Notes under the pieces: generated by a model | Databases searched by the model: none | The model's input: the letters and a program-made list of their open reading frames with translations, nothing else | Told to the model about the DNA's origin: nothing | Shown here: one piece after another, positions 6,490 to 16,280 of the stretch | Numbering within the stretch: the first letter of the stretch is position 1 | Layout: each line of letters starts with the position of its first letter | Program-made: the position numbers and the translations under genes | Assembly: GCA_036824465.1 (NCBI GenBank) | Contig: DAITAC010000032.1 | Span: forward strand, 1-39,113 | Direction: 5' to 3' | Origin: JAKOQB01 sp036824465 | GTDB lineage: Bacteria; Pseudomonadota; Gammaproteobacteria; Burkholderiales; Burkholderiaceae_F | Length of the DNA stretch: 39,113 nt

Positions 6490-8274
6490 GTGCTGCTCGA
6501 TCTGATCATCTATCTCGGCGCCGCCGTCGTCTGCGTGCCGCTCGCCAAGCGCCTGGGCCTGGGTTCCGTGCTCGGATATCTGATCGCGGGTTGCCTGATC
6601 GGCCCGTGGGGCGCGCGGTTCGTGACCGACGTGGAGACGATCCTGCATTTCGCCGAGTTCGGCGTCGTGCTGATGCTGTTCCTGATCGGCCTCGAACTCG
6701 ACACGCGCCGCTTATGGCAGATGCGCGTGCCGGTGTTCGGCGGCGGAGGCTTGCAGATAGTCGCGAGCGGCGCGTTGCTTTCGGGCGGGTTGCTGCTGCT
6801 CGGTCTCACGTGGCAGGCCGCGCTCGCCGCGGGGCTGGCGCTGGCGATGTCGTCCACCGCGATCGCGGTGCAGACGATGAGCGAGCGCAATCTGCTGAAC
6901 GCACCGGTCGGCAAGAGCGGCTTCGCGATCCTGCTGTTCCAGGACATCGCGGCCATTCCGCTGATTGCGCTGGTACCGCTCCTGGGAGCGGACAGCCCGG
7001 CCGGCGAACCGGGCTGGGTTCAGGCGAGCAAGGCGCTGGCGGCAATTGCCGGCGTCATCCTGATCGGCCGCTTTCTGACCCGGCCCGTGATGCGGCTGAT
7101 CGCGCGCGCCGGCGTGCGCGAGATCTTTACCGCGTTCGCGCTGCTGCTGGTGATCGGCATCGCACAGCTGATGTCGCTGGCGGGGCTGTCGATGGCCCTC
7201 GGTGCGTTCCTGGCCGGCGTGCTGCTCGCGAGCTCCGAATACCGTCATGCGCTGGAGACCGATATCGCGCCGTTCAAGGGCCTGCTGCTGGGACTGTTCT
7301 TCATTGCGGTGGGCATGTCGATCGACTTCGGCGTCGTGCTCGCGCAGCCCGCGCTGCTCGCGGTGCTCGTGTGCGGCCTGCTGCTGGTGAAGGCAGTCGT
7401 GCTGGCGGCACTCGCGCCGCGGCTCGATGTGGCGCCGACGCAGCGCTGGCTGCTGGCCGCGTTGCTCGCGCAGGCAGGAGAGTTCGCGTTCGTGGTGTTT
7501 GGCATCGCGCGCCAGGCAAACGTGCTGTCGGGCGAGTGGGAGGCGCGGCTGACGGCGGCGGTCGCGCTGTCGATGGCAATCACGCCGCTGCTGGTGATGG
7601 CGTACGACAAGCTGTGCGCGGCGCAGGCGCGCGCATTGCGCGAAGCCGATGCAATTGACGATGATTCCGCGCCGGTCATTATTGCCGGTGCGGGACGCTA
7701 CGGGCAGATCGTCGGCCGGCTGCTGTTCGCGCAGGGCATCACCGCCACCGTGCTCGATCACGATCCGGACCAGATCGATCAGTTGCGCAAGTTCGGCTAC
7801 AAGGTCTTTTACGGCGATGCCACGCGGCTTGACCTGCTCGAAGCCGCCGGCGCCGCGAAGGCGCGGTTGCTGGTGGTGGCGATCGACGACGTTGAAGAAA
7901 GCCTCTCGCTCGTCGATCGCGTGCGCCAGCATTTTCCGTCACTGCGCATCGTTGCACGCGCGCGCAACGTGCGGCACTGGCTGGAGCTTTCCGAGCGCGG
8001 CGTCGAATCGATTGAACGCGAGACCTTTGAAGCCGCGCTGCGCACCGGGCGGCAGGTGCTCGAGGCGCTGGGCATGGCGCCGTTCGAGGCGCGCGAGCTG
8101 GCCGACACGTTCCGCCGCTCCAACGTCGCCACGCTGCGCGCGTTGCAGCCGCACTTTCGCGACGAGAGCAAGACCGTCGCGATCGCCAAGAGCGGGCGCG
8201 AGGAACTGGAAGAAAACCTCAGGCGCGATCGCGAAGCGCGCGCTGAGCGCGGCGGCGCCAGGGGCTGGCACTGA
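6490..8274 (+). CDS. kefC: Glutathione-regulated K+/H+ antiporter KefC/KefB type
   Basis: A CPA2-family potassium efflux antiporter that acidifies the cytoplasm during electrophile stress. The 594-residue product has about 12 membrane segments over roughly residues 1-385, including LGYLIAGCLIGPWG and ALGAFLAGVLLASSEYRH. A cytoplasmic RCK/TrkA-N nucleotide-binding domain begins at PVIIAGAGRYGQIVGRLL, with the expected acidic residue after the second strand (VLDHDPDQI). The C-terminus is a charged tail (EELEENLRRDREARAERG). The start is GTG at 6490, chosen from the membrane-domain alignment and its position just after kefF. The length agrees with KefB/KefC; which of the two cannot be decided by eye. 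It converges on the CBS gene. Confidence 0.92.
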   Translation: MLLDLIIYLGAAVVCVPLAKRLGLGSVLGYLIAGCLIGPWGARFVTDVETILHFAEFGVVLMLFLIGLELDTRRLWQMRVPVFGGGGLQIVASGALLSGGLLLLGLTWQAALAAGLALAMSSTAIAVQTMSERNLLNAPVGKSGFAILLFQDIAAIPLIALVPLLGADSPAGEPGWVQASKALAAIAGVILIGRFLTRPVMRLIARAGVREIFTAFALLLVIGIAQLMSLAGLSMALGAFLAGVLLASSEYRHALETDIAPFKGLLLGLFFIAVGMSIDFGVVLAQPALLAVLVCGLLLVKAVVLAALAPRLDVAPTQRWLLAALLAQAGEFAFVVFGIARQANVLSGEWEARLTAAVALSMAITPLLVMAYDKLCAAQARALREADAIDDDSAPVIIAGAGRYGQIVGRLLFAQGITATVLDHDPDQIDQLRKFGYKVFYGDATRLDLLEAAGAAKARLLVVAIDDVEESLSLVDRVRQHFPSLRIVARARNVRHWLELSERGVESIERETFEAALRTGRQVLEALGMAPFEARELADTFRRSNVATLRALQPHFRDESKTVAIAKSGREELEENLRRDREARAERGGARGWH

Positions 8275-8287
8275 CCGCGCAGGCAGA

Positions 8288-8682
8288 TTACGAGTAGATG
8301 TAGCTCTGCAGCTGCGAGATCGTCAGCTCGTGGTCGGTGATGATGTCGTCCATGATGTCGCGGATCGAGATCATGCCGAGCACGGTGTCGCCGTCCAGCA
8401 CAGGCAGGTGGCGGATCTTCCTGCGGCTCATCAGGGCCATGCATTCGCGCGTACGCGTCTGTGGCGACACCACGATCACGTCGCGCGTCATGATCTCGGC
8501 CACCCGGGTGTCCTTCGAGCTCCTGCCCTGCAGCGCGATCTTGCGCGTGTAGTCGCGCTCGGAGACGACGCCGACCAGTTTGCCGTGCTCCATCACCATC
8601 AGCGCACCGACCTCGTGCTCGGCGAGAAGCTTCAGCGCATCAAACACGGTGTCCTCGGGCCTGACGTGCCACAGGGTCACGT
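8288..8682 (-). CDS. Two-CBS-domain protein, N-terminus lost in an assembly gap
   Basis: A small protein made of two CBS domains, which usually bind adenine nucleotides and act as energy sensors. The visible part starts at TLWHVRPEDTVFDALKLL and runs through LVGVVSERDYTRKIALQG, an MTRDVIVVSPQTRT linker, and the second domain ending in LGMISIRDIMDDIITDHEL. Probably only some 15-20 N-terminal residues are missing in the N run 8683-8782. It lies downstream of the CDGSH gene and gabD on the same strand and may be the last gene of that unit. Its partner is not evident. Confidence 0.88.
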
Positions 8683-8782
8683 NNNNNNNNNNNNNNNNNN
8701 NNNNNNNNNNNNNNNNNNNNNNNNNNNNNNNNNNNNNNNNNNNNNNNNNNNNNNNNNNNNNNNNNNNNNNNNNNNNNNNNNN
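8683..8782. other. Assembly gap of 100 N
   Basis: A fixed-length scaffold gap. It removes the start of the CBS protein and the end of the CDGSH protein. Unlike the gap at 32.7 kb, the sequences on its two sides do not repeat each other, so real bases are probably missing here. Confidence 0.95.
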
Positions 8783-9434
8783 AACCGACAAAACCCACCG
8801 TCTTGTGCGAACTGTCGCAGAACGGTTTGTGCTTGCTGTGTCCGCAGCGGCACAGCCAGCACTTGTCGCCGGCGATGAATGTCGAGCCGTCTGTGGCCTT
8901 GAGTTCGATCCAGCCCTCAACCATCAGCGGACCGTTGGCGACCGGCTTGAGATTGACCGTGCCAGTGGGCGGTTGCGCCGCAGCCGGCTTGTCGCGATCG
9001 CGTGCATTGCACGCGCCGGCATCCGTGAAGCCGGACTTCTTGTGGCTGCCGTCACAGAACGGTTTGTTGGCGCTGGCGCCGCAACGGCATAGCGCGACGC
9101 GCGTGTACTCGACCGTCGTCGCGTCCGGGCCGCCGGCATACACGACGCGGCCGCGCAGATACAGCGGGCCATTGGGTTCGATCACGACAGTATTCGTCGC
9201 GTCGGGTTGCTCCGCTGCGCCGCCGTCCTTGCGTTCGAGCGTCAGTGCGCCGGTGGGGCAGCGGCGGATCACCGCCGCGAGTTCGTTCGCGTCCGCGCTT
9301 TCTGGTCGTATCCAGGGCTTGGCCTGCGGATCGAACACGGTGGGCAGACCGCGCACGCACTCTGCAGCGTGGATGCAGCGCTTGGCGTCGTACAGGACGA
9401 CGGCGACCTTGCTCTCGTAGCGATGAACGGCCAT
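8783..9434 (-). CDS. Double-CDGSH iron-sulfur protein with N-terminal ferredoxin-like domain
   Basis: The protein starts with a divergent mono-cluster ferredoxin-like domain (AKRCIHAAECVRGLPTVFD, then IRRCPTGALTLE). Two CDGSH-type [2Fe-2S] domains follow. The first has CRCGASANKPFCDGSHKKSG; the second has CRCGHSKHKPFCDSSHKTVG. Both keep the three cysteines and one histidine that bind the cluster. In the second, the usual CDG is CDS. About 217 residues are visible and the C-terminus runs into the N gap, probably only a few residues short. Such proteins are likely electron carriers or redox sensors; the partner is unknown. The gene starts 16 bases after the gabD stop. Confidence 0.9.
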
Positions 9435-9450
9435 GGTTTCGCTCCCCGAG

Positions 9451-10929
9451 TCAGATGCCGATGCACACGTACTTGGTGATCAGGTATTCCTCGATGCCCT
9501 GATACGAGCCTTCGCGGCCGAAGCCGGACTGCTTGACGCCGCCGAACGGCGCCACTTCGGTCGAGATGATGCCGGTGTTGACGCCGACCATGCCGAACTC
9601 GAGTTGCTCGGCGACGCGCAGCACGCGGCCCACATCACGCGAGAAGAAGTATGCGGCGAGCCCGTATTCGACACTGTTCGCCGCCGCCACTGCCTCGTCA
9701 TCGGTTTCGAACCTGAACACGGGCGCGACCGGGCCGAAGGTTTCCTCGCGCGCGACCAGCATGTCCTTGGTCACGTTGGCGAGTACGGTCGGCGCGTAGA
9801 AGGTGCCGCCGCGTTCATGCGGCTTGCCACCGGTCAGCACCGTCGCGCCCTTGCTGACGGCATCGGCCACATGCGCCTCGACCTTGGCGAGCGCGTTGGC
9901 ATCGATCAGCGGCCCCTGCTGCACGCCGGCGTCGAAGCCCGATCCCACCTTGAGCGTCGCCGCCTTCGTGGCCAGCTTCTGCACGAACTCGTCGTAGATC
10001 TTCGCGTGCGCGAAAAAGCGGTTGGTGCACACGCACGTCTGCCCCGTGTTGCGGTACTTCGAGATCAATGCGCCTTCGACCGCCGCATCGACGTCGGCAT
10101 CGCCAAAGACAATAAAAGGCGCGTTGCCGCCGAGTTCGAGCGAGAGTTTCTTCAGCGTCGGCGCGCACTGCTGCATCAGGATACGGCCGACCTGCGTCGA
10201 GCCGGTGAACGACAGCTTGCGCACGATCGGCGAATCGCACAGCACCTTGCCGACTGCGATCGACTGCTTTTCATCGGCGGTCACGATGTTGAACACGCCG
10301 GGCGGCATGCCCGCACGTTGTGCGAGTTCGGCGAGCGCGAGCGCCGACAGCGGCGTCTGCTCGGCCGGCTTGATGACGGCAGTACAGCCGGCAGCCAGCG
10401 CGGGGGCCACCTTGCGCGTGATCATCGCGTTGGGAAAATTCCACGGCGTGATCGCCGCCGTGACGCCGATCGGCTCCTTGAATGCCAGCAGGCGCTTGTC
10501 GACCCACGGTGACGGGATCGTGTCGCCGTAGACGCGCTTGCCTTCTTCGGCAAACCACTCGACGAAGCTCGCGCCATAAGCGATCTCGCCACGGCTTTCG
10601 GCCAGCGGCTTGCCCTGCTCGGCGGTCATCAGCTTGGCGAGATCCTCCTGCGCGGCCATCATCAGCTCGAACCATTTGCGCAGGATGGCGGCGCGTTCCT
10701 TCGCCGTCTTCGCGCGCCAGGCGGGGAAGGCCTTCGCGGCGGCATCGATCGCGCGCTGCGCCTCGGCCGGGCCGCAGTTGGCCACCTCGACCAGCGTGCC
10801 GCCGTCGGCCGGGTTGGTGACCGCGAACTTGCCCTGGCTGCCGTCGACCCAGGCGCCATCGATGAACGCCTGCGTGCGCACCAGCGCTGTGTCGGTCAGG
10901 GTGGGAAGCGAAGAAACTCGTTGCAGCAT
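9451..10929 (-). CDS. gabD: NAD(P)-dependent succinate-semialdehyde dehydrogenase
   Basis: An aldehyde dehydrogenase that oxidises succinate semialdehyde to succinate, the last step of GABA breakdown. The 492-residue product has the NAD(P) site TPWNFPNAMITRK, the catalytic glutamate E265 in LELGGNAPFIVF, and the catalytic cysteine C299 in NTGQTCVCTNR. The second cysteine two residues later is the regulatory partner seen in GabD enzymes. The ATG at 10929 is preceded by AGGGAG at good spacing; the open frame upstream has no family similarity. No GABA transaminase is nearby, so the in vivo aldehyde could differ. The gene leads a probable minus-strand unit with the CDGSH and CBS genes. Confidence 0.93.
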   Translation of the reverse strand: MLQRVSSLPTLTDTALVRTQAFIDGAWVDGSQGKFAVTNPADGGTLVEVANCGPAEAQRAIDAAAKAFPAWRAKTAKERAAILRKWFELMMAAQEDLAKLMTAEQGKPLAESRGEIAYGASFVEWFAEEGKRVYGDTIPSPWVDKRLLAFKEPIGVTAAITPWNFPNAMITRKVAPALAAGCTAVIKPAEQTPLSALALAELAQRAGMPPGVFNIVTADEKQSIAVGKVLCDSPIVRKLSFTGSTQVGRILMQQCAPTLKKLSLELGGNAPFIVFGDADVDAAVEGALISKYRNTGQTCVCTNRFFAHAKIYDEFVQKLATKAATLKVGSGFDAGVQQGPLIDANALAKVEAHVADAVSKGATVLTGGKPHERGGTFYAPTVLANVTKDMLVAREETFGPVAPVFRFETDDEAVAAANSVEYGLAAYFFSRDVGRVLRVAEQLEFGMVGVNTGIISTEVAPFGGVKQSGFGREGSYQGIEEYLITKYVCIGI

Positions 10930-11021
10930 GGCAGTCTCCCTCTTGGATTTGCGAAGAATAGCGCGTGGCCCGCCGCTGCTCGCGGCGCTATCCTCACGCA
11001 AGAATGGGCGGGAGCGACCCG

Positions 11022-11942
11022 ATGCAATTCGAGTCATTGAATGCGGATCTCAGGGCATGGCTGAAGACGTCGGTCGAGGGCGGCTACGCGCGCGACGCCC
11101 TGATTCAGTCGATGCGCAGCGCGGGGTACCAGCAGGGATTTGCGCAGCAGGCCGTTGATCTCGCTCTCGCGCGCTTTGGCGCTGCAGTCGCGCCGGCGGC
11201 GGTCGTGGTCGCGGAGTCAACGGCTGGCGTGGCGGCGCCGACCGCAAAGACCTCGAGCGAACTGCTGGCCGAAAGCGCGAACGCGATCCAGACGTCGGAT
11301 CGCCGGGTCGACATCCTGTTCGTCCTCAATGCGCCGCGGATCGTCCTGTTCGGCAATCTGCTGTCGCTGGAAGAGTGCGATGCGATGATCGAATACTCGA
11401 GCCGGAAGCTGCAGCGCTCGACCGTCGTCAACGCAAAAACCGGCGCCTATGACGTGCATCCGGACCGCACCAGCAGCGGCACCTATTTCGAGCGTGCCGA
11501 AAACGAGGTCGTCGCCCGTATCGAACGCCGCATCAGCGATCTGCTCGGCGTTCCGGCCGAAAACGGCGAGCCGATCCAGATCCTGCACTACACGCCCGGC
11601 GCCGAATACAAGGCGCATTGGGACTACTTTGATCCGGCGCACCCCGGCAACGAAAAGGTGCTGGCGATGGGCGGCCAGCGCGTCGCCACGCTGATCATGT
11701 ACCTGAACGATGTGGAGTCAGGTGGGTCGACCGTCTTCCCCGACGTCGGCATCGACGTGCTGCCGCGCAAGGGCAACGCGGTGTACTTCGCCTATACGAC
11801 CGAAGACGGCCAGCTCGATCGCCGCACGCTGCATGGCGGCAGCCCGGTCATCTCGGGTGAGAAGTGGATCGCGACCAAGTGGCTGCGGGAGCGTGCATAT
11901 GTGGTGCCGCCGGGGGTTGCTGATTCGCAATCAGCTGCATGA
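11022..11942 (+). CDS. Prolyl 4-hydroxylase-like 2-oxoglutarate/Fe(II) dioxygenase
   Basis: A 306-residue 2OG-dependent oxygenase of the P4H alpha-subunit type. The C-terminal catalytic half carries the iron ligands H199 and D201 in AHWDYF, H271 in RTLHGGSP, and the 2OG-binding lysine K281 in SGEKWIATKWLRE. The hallmark VATLIMYLNDVESGGSTVFP strand region is intact. The first 90 or so residues are an extra helical part (LRAWLKTSVEGGYARDALIQ) and an Ala/Val-rich linker not needed for catalysis. The ATG at 11022 has GGAG seven bases upstream. It is divergent from gabD with about 90 bases between. The substrate (a protein proline or something else) is unknown. Confidence 0.9.
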   Translation: MQFESLNADLRAWLKTSVEGGYARDALIQSMRSAGYQQGFAQQAVDLALARFGAAVAPAAVVVAESTAGVAAPTAKTSSELLAESANAIQTSDRRVDILFVLNAPRIVLFGNLLSLEECDAMIEYSSRKLQRSTVVNAKTGAYDVHPDRTSSGTYFERAENEVVARIERRISDLLGVPAENGEPIQILHYTPGAEYKAHWDYFDPAHPGNEKVLAMGGQRVATLIMYLNDVESGGSTVFPDVGIDVLPRKGNAVYFAYTTEDGQLDRRTLHGGSPVISGEKWIATKWLRERAYVVPPGVADSQSAA

Positions 11943-12068
11943 ACGCGTAGTTGCCGATACCCAGATCCGAGGATCGTTTGCACTGGCGTGTCCTCGACCC
12001 GCGTGATCGCGTCTTGCGGCCAGGTACCTTTGCGCGTGCAATCGCGCGCATTGCAGCAAGCTAGGGCC

Positions 12069-14498
12069 ATGGTCGAGGTCAAGTCCTTGGACACCAATCG
12101 CGTCGCTGTCATCTCGGTACACGGCATCGCCGACCAGCAGCCTGGTCAGGCCGTGCGCGAACTGGCGCGGCTGCTATGCCACGGCGGCGAAGCAGAGCCG
12201 CGCTATGTGCAGGGTGAGACGCATGGCGTACTGGTTCCGGTCGGGAAACTCGAACCCGGTCCCGACGAAGGAGTGGCGACGGCCCCCGCCGCTGAAATGC
12301 GTGCCTTGCCCGGCGCGCCGAGCGGTTTCTTTCGTGAGCGGCAGGCCGTCGTCACGGCGGCCGGTGTGCCGGAACAACGCGATCTCGGCATCAGCCTCAC
12401 CGACTATCTTCTCCGGCAGCATCGACTGACCGAACTCGACGCGCTGTACGAGTCGACGCGCATTTCGCTCACCCGCCGCGATGACGGACGCGCGGTCGAT
12501 ATCTACGAGATGCACTGGGCCGACCTGTCGCGTCTGCGCGCCGGAGGGGTGCGCGCGCTGTCGGCGCTGTATCAGCTCTTCTTCCATTTGAACACGCTGG
12601 CGCGCGACATCGTCGATCAGGTCGCGCTTGTGGTCGGCGCAAGCGCAGGCTGGCGAGTGCTGCAGCGCCTGCACGCGTGGTCCGCATGGTTGATGAAGGT
12701 GCCAGCAGCGTTGATCCAACTTTCCATGCTGATCCTGGTGCCGTTCGGCGCGGCCGCCTTGGTGCCGGCCGCCCAGCACCGCTACCTGCTTGCCGCGCTC
12801 GCCGGCGCAGCGGCGGCGTTATTGGCGGGCGGGGCCGTGCTGATCGGATTGCGCGAACTCTCTGCCTCGAAGCGATGGTTGAAACTCACGCCACTGCTGC
12901 TTGCCGCGGCCGGTTGTGCAGGCATTGCAGTGATCGCTCTCGATAGCGAGGGGCCAAGCGCCCGGCTTTACCTCGTGTTCTGCGTGTTCTTGACCGGAGC
13001 CGCCGGCGCGCTGCTGGTCGGGCGCTATGCGCGTGCTGCGCGAGGCGTTGGTGCGCCTGGTTACTTGCTGATCGCTGCGACCTGCGCCGCGCTGCTAGTC
13101 GAGGCCAAGCGGTCGCTTCCTGAAGTGACGACGTTGCCCGAATGGATGCTGACCTGCGCGTTGCACGTTGGCGAGTATCTGCTCGCGGCGATGCTGATCA
13201 TCTGGGCGGCGCTCGCCAGCGTGCAGATCGGCGCACTGCTGCTCGGCCTCTGGCTCGGACGCGCGCACGATTCCCATGTGAGGGAGTCGCTCTACACCGC
13301 GCGGCTCGGCATGATCTTTTCGGCGGGTCTATTCGCCGTGCTGAGCCTGGTCCTATGGTCGGTGATCACCTATGTCGCCGGGCTGTCGATCGAAGACTTC
13401 ACCTATGCGCCGGTGGTGTTCGGCCCGGGCTATCGCGGTGCCGCGATCTTTCTCGAATCGCGCGTGCAAGGCGTCGGCGGCTTCTTCACGCCGATGGTTG
13501 TCGCCGGCGCACTGCTTGCGTTCGCGGCACTGCTGGTGCTGGCGCCCTCGCTGCGCGAGGAGCTTGCGCCGACCATGAACGCCGACGCGAAAGGCGTGCG
13601 GCGCGATGCAACGCTGTGGGCGCCACGGCTCGGCCGGTGGCTGAGCGGCGGAATGGCGCGCCTGCGAATCGCGCTCGGCCTTTTGGTGCCGCTGCTGGCG
13701 ATCGCCGGCGGAGTGCTCTATCTCGCCTTCGTCACTCAGCAATTCCTCCCTGGTCTGTCCGTCGCGAATTGGCTTGCGGACGGGCTGGAGTCTCTTCAGG
13801 GTGAAGCACTGGTCGCGGTGGGCAAGTGGGTGGCGGGCGGCGCACTGACGATCACCGCGCTGGGGGCGCGCTTCACGCAGACTTTTGGCCGGTTGCGCGT
13901 CGTGCTCGACGCGGTGCTCGACATCGACAACTACTTTGCGGATCCGCTTGACCATCAGCCGCCGCGTGCCCGCATCTTTGCGCGTTATGCGAGTCTGCTC
14001 GCCTATGTGCGCGAGCGCGGCTATGCGCGCGTGGTCATCGTTGCGCACAGCCAGGGCACGGTGATAAGCGCCGAACTGCTCCGTTACCTGAACGTGCAGC
14101 GTCGCCTGCGCACGGTGACCGGCGAGTTGCCGCTGGCGTTGGTGACAGTCGGCTCACCGTTGCGCGACCTGTACGCCGCGCGTTTCCCGCTGCTGTATCG
14201 CTGGATGGGTTCGAATGCGCAGGGATTCGCCTCCGCGCAACCGGCGGCGGCCGACATCGGTGCGACGGAATGGATCAACGCGTATCGCGCAGGTGACTAT
14301 GTCGGCCGTGCGTTGTGGACCGCTGCAGGCGAAGACGCGATTTTCGCCGTTGCTGCCGTTGACGCGAACGGCGAAGTGCAGGCGCAGCGCGCCGGCGATC
14401 GCACCGAGTTCTGCCTCGGCGCCGGCGCGCATACGCACTACTTCAGCAACGATGCGGTCGCACTGGCGGTGGAAGTCGATCGATTGATCGCGGCGTGA
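12069..14498 (+). CDS. Large membrane protein with a split alpha/beta-hydrolase domain
   Basis: An 809-residue protein I can describe but not name. Residues 11-22 (RVAVISVHGIAD) resemble the first strand and oxyanion loop of a lipase, and DIYEMHWADLSRL follows near residue 145. The middle (about 190-620) holds some eight to ten hydrophobic segments. The C-terminus has VVIVAHSQGTVISAELL with a nucleophile-elbow serine at S661, then LVTVGSPLRDLYAARFP, and late histidines in GAHTHYFSND. A hydrolase therefore seems to be interrupted by a membrane domain. Such proteins could act on lipids at the membrane. The ATG at 12069 is chosen because similarity starts there; an upstream ATG at 11988 is possible. 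Confidence 0.72.
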   Translation: MVEVKSLDTNRVAVISVHGIADQQPGQAVRELARLLCHGGEAEPRYVQGETHGVLVPVGKLEPGPDEGVATAPAAEMRALPGAPSGFFRERQAVVTAAGVPEQRDLGISLTDYLLRQHRLTELDALYESTRISLTRRDDGRAVDIYEMHWADLSRLRAGGVRALSALYQLFFHLNTLARDIVDQVALVVGASAGWRVLQRLHAWSAWLMKVPAALIQLSMLILVPFGAAALVPAAQHRYLLAALAGAAAALLAGGAVLIGLRELSASKRWLKLTPLLLAAAGCAGIAVIALDSEGPSARLYLVFCVFLTGAAGALLVGRYARAARGVGAPGYLLIAATCAALLVEAKRSLPEVTTLPEWMLTCALHVGEYLLAAMLIIWAALASVQIGALLLGLWLGRAHDSHVRESLYTARLGMIFSAGLFAVLSLVLWSVITYVAGLSIEDFTYAPVVFGPGYRGAAIFLESRVQGVGGFFTPMVVAGALLAFAALLVLAPSLREELAPTMNADAKGVRRDATLWAPRLGRWLSGGMARLRIALGLLVPLLAIAGGVLYLAFVTQQFLPGLSVANWLADGLESLQGEALVAVGKWVAGGALTITALGARFTQTFGRLRVVLDAVLDIDNYFADPLDHQPPRARIFARYASLLAYVRERGYARVVIVAHSQGTVISAELLRYLNVQRRLRTVTGELPLALVTVGSPLRDLYAARFPLLYRWMGSNAQGFASAQPAAADIGATEWINAYRAGDYVGRALWTAAGEDAIFAVAAVDANGEVQAQRAGDRTEFCLGAGAHTHYFSNDAVALAVEVDRLIAA

Positions 14499-14627
14499 CT
14501 TGAAGCGAGAAGGTTGGTGTGTTGTGCAAGATTCCAAATTGTGACCAACGGAGAAAAAGCGCGTTGCGCTGCCGATTGAGCTTCTGACCCGCTTGGAGAA
14601 CCGCCGTAGTCTGCACTGCGACGGTCC

Positions 14628-14647
14628 CATCATCCCCGGAGATGATG
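14628..14647. terminator. Weak hairpin between convergent genes
   Basis: CATCATC-cccgga-GATGATG forms a 7-bp stem in the region between the membrane hydrolase and the FAD oxidoreductase, which converge. There is no T tract, so this is a weak terminator candidate at best. The rest of 14499-14787 shows no gene. Confidence 0.3.
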
Positions 14648-14787
14648 ATCGTGACCGAGTGTTACGCGAGGACTTGTACACCGGGCAGCCGGTCGCGTAA
14701 GCGCGAGATCGATGGCCGACTCAGTCAGCGCTTTCGATGGAATCTCAGGACCGGGTTTCGCTGAGCCGCCGTCGCGCAACGGGTTCA

Positions 14788-16270
14788 TCACACGCCGGGA
14801 TCGAACAACAGATCATCGCGCGGTGCCAGTTCGCCGTTCATGAACATCAGCTGGCGGACAGCGAAGTCCGGGTGGTCCGTGCCGATGCCGATCAGCCAGG
14901 CGAGCGGCACGCCATCGCCAAGCAATCGGCGCTGGTATCGCCTGAGCCGGTCATGCTCCTCGCGGACCGCGGCGGGCGGAACACGCTCATCCAGCGCGAA
15001 TGCGGCCAGCGCGCCGGCGGCTTCGCCGATATTCCATTCCACCGGATGCAGCCGATAGCAGCCGTTTGTGATGTGCGTGGTCCCGAGGTTCTTGCCGCCC
15101 GCGATCAGGTTGCGGACGCGCATCGGCAGCAGTGCACCGAGCGGGATCTGGAATGGCCTGGTCCTGCAGCTGGCACCCACGTCGTCCGGACCGGAGCGGT
15201 GGATATCGATCGGGTACCAGCCAATGCCGACCGAGTCATCGAAGTGCGCGGCACGAGGCCCCGGTTGATGGTGCGCTGAAACCTCCTGTTCAACGATCGT
15301 CTTGATCGCGCGGATGCGCCGAGATTCGCGGATGTACGGATGCTTGGACAGGCCGTCGCGGCTACCCATGATGTCGGGTCGCAGGCGGATCTCCGGTGCT
15401 CCGACGCGTGTTCCCGTCGCCGGGGCCTCGGTCTGCAGCCAGTACAGGAAACCCAGGCTCACACGCTTGGCATCCTGCAATGCGCAGGCCGCTTCAATCG
15501 CAGAGACGTCCAGAATGCTCCGGTCGCGGTAGTCGTTGCCCGGCCAGTTGAACATCGTGATGTCGTGATCGACACCAGCGCCGAAATTGCTCCGGTCAAC
15601 CAGGCGACGATATGTCCACAAACCACCCTTGGTTCCCGGCATGGTGTCGTACAGCCGGTACTCGAGCCACCCGCTCGTCTCGCCGTAGATCTCGCCGCCA
15701 TGAACCTCGATGCGCAGGCTGTAGGGTTGTGCCGACCTGTAGTGCTCGTATTTCTCCGGTCGCGGAATGACGTGGCTTTCGCCCTCAGCGCGCCGTTCGC
15801 AGGCAAAGGTGTAGGTGAAACTTTGCACGCAGTGCGGCTTGGGTTCGACCGGCTGCGCCTGCTTCTCACCTGTCTGGGCCACGGTCTCGGCGCCGACCAC
15901 ATGCTCGGCCTCGCACAGCGGGAGCAGGTCACCCAGTTCGGTGGCGTCGATGACCAGCTCCGGANNNNNNNNNNNNNNNNNNNNNNNNNNNNNNNNNNNN
16001 NNNNNNNNNNNNNNNNNNNNNNNNNNNNNNNNNNNNNNNNNNNNNNNNNNNNNNNNNNNNNNNNGTTTCTTCGAGCAGCACGACACGCCGACCGCCGCGC
16101 GCCGCCGCGAGCGCGGCGGCAACGCCGCCGGTGCCCGCACCGACGATCAGAATTTCACACGATTCGTTGCGCGCGCTCTGAAACGCTGGGACAGGCCGCA
16201 CAGCGACCGCAGGGTCGCCACTCGCAGGCACCCGCATCACGTCGAGCACGGCATCCAGCGCTCGCTGCAA
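14788..16270 (-). CDS. FAD-dependent oxidoreductase (FAD_oxidored type), interrupted by an assembly gap
   Basis: The N-terminal piece has the dinucleotide-binding motif ILIVGAGTGGVAAALAAARG ending in VVLLEE. After the 100-N gap the rest resumes at ELVIDATELGDLLPL and ends with RNLIAGGKNLGTTHITNGCY and VEWNIGEAAGALAAFAL, the typical FAD-closing region of this family. The reading frame differs on the two sides, as expected when the true gap length is not 100. Start is TTG at 16270, with AAGG upstream, 10 bases after the dctM stop. A start at the ATG at 16238 is possible. It is the last gene of the first TRAP operon, so it probably oxidises the imported compound or a derivative. Confidence 0.85.
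15965..16064. other. Assembly gap of 100 N
   Basis: A scaffold gap inside the FAD oxidoreductase. The flanks do not share an end repeat, so some coding sequence is missing. The missing part lies just after the FAD-binding motif. Confidence 0.95.
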
Positions 16271-16280
16271 AGCGTTACCT

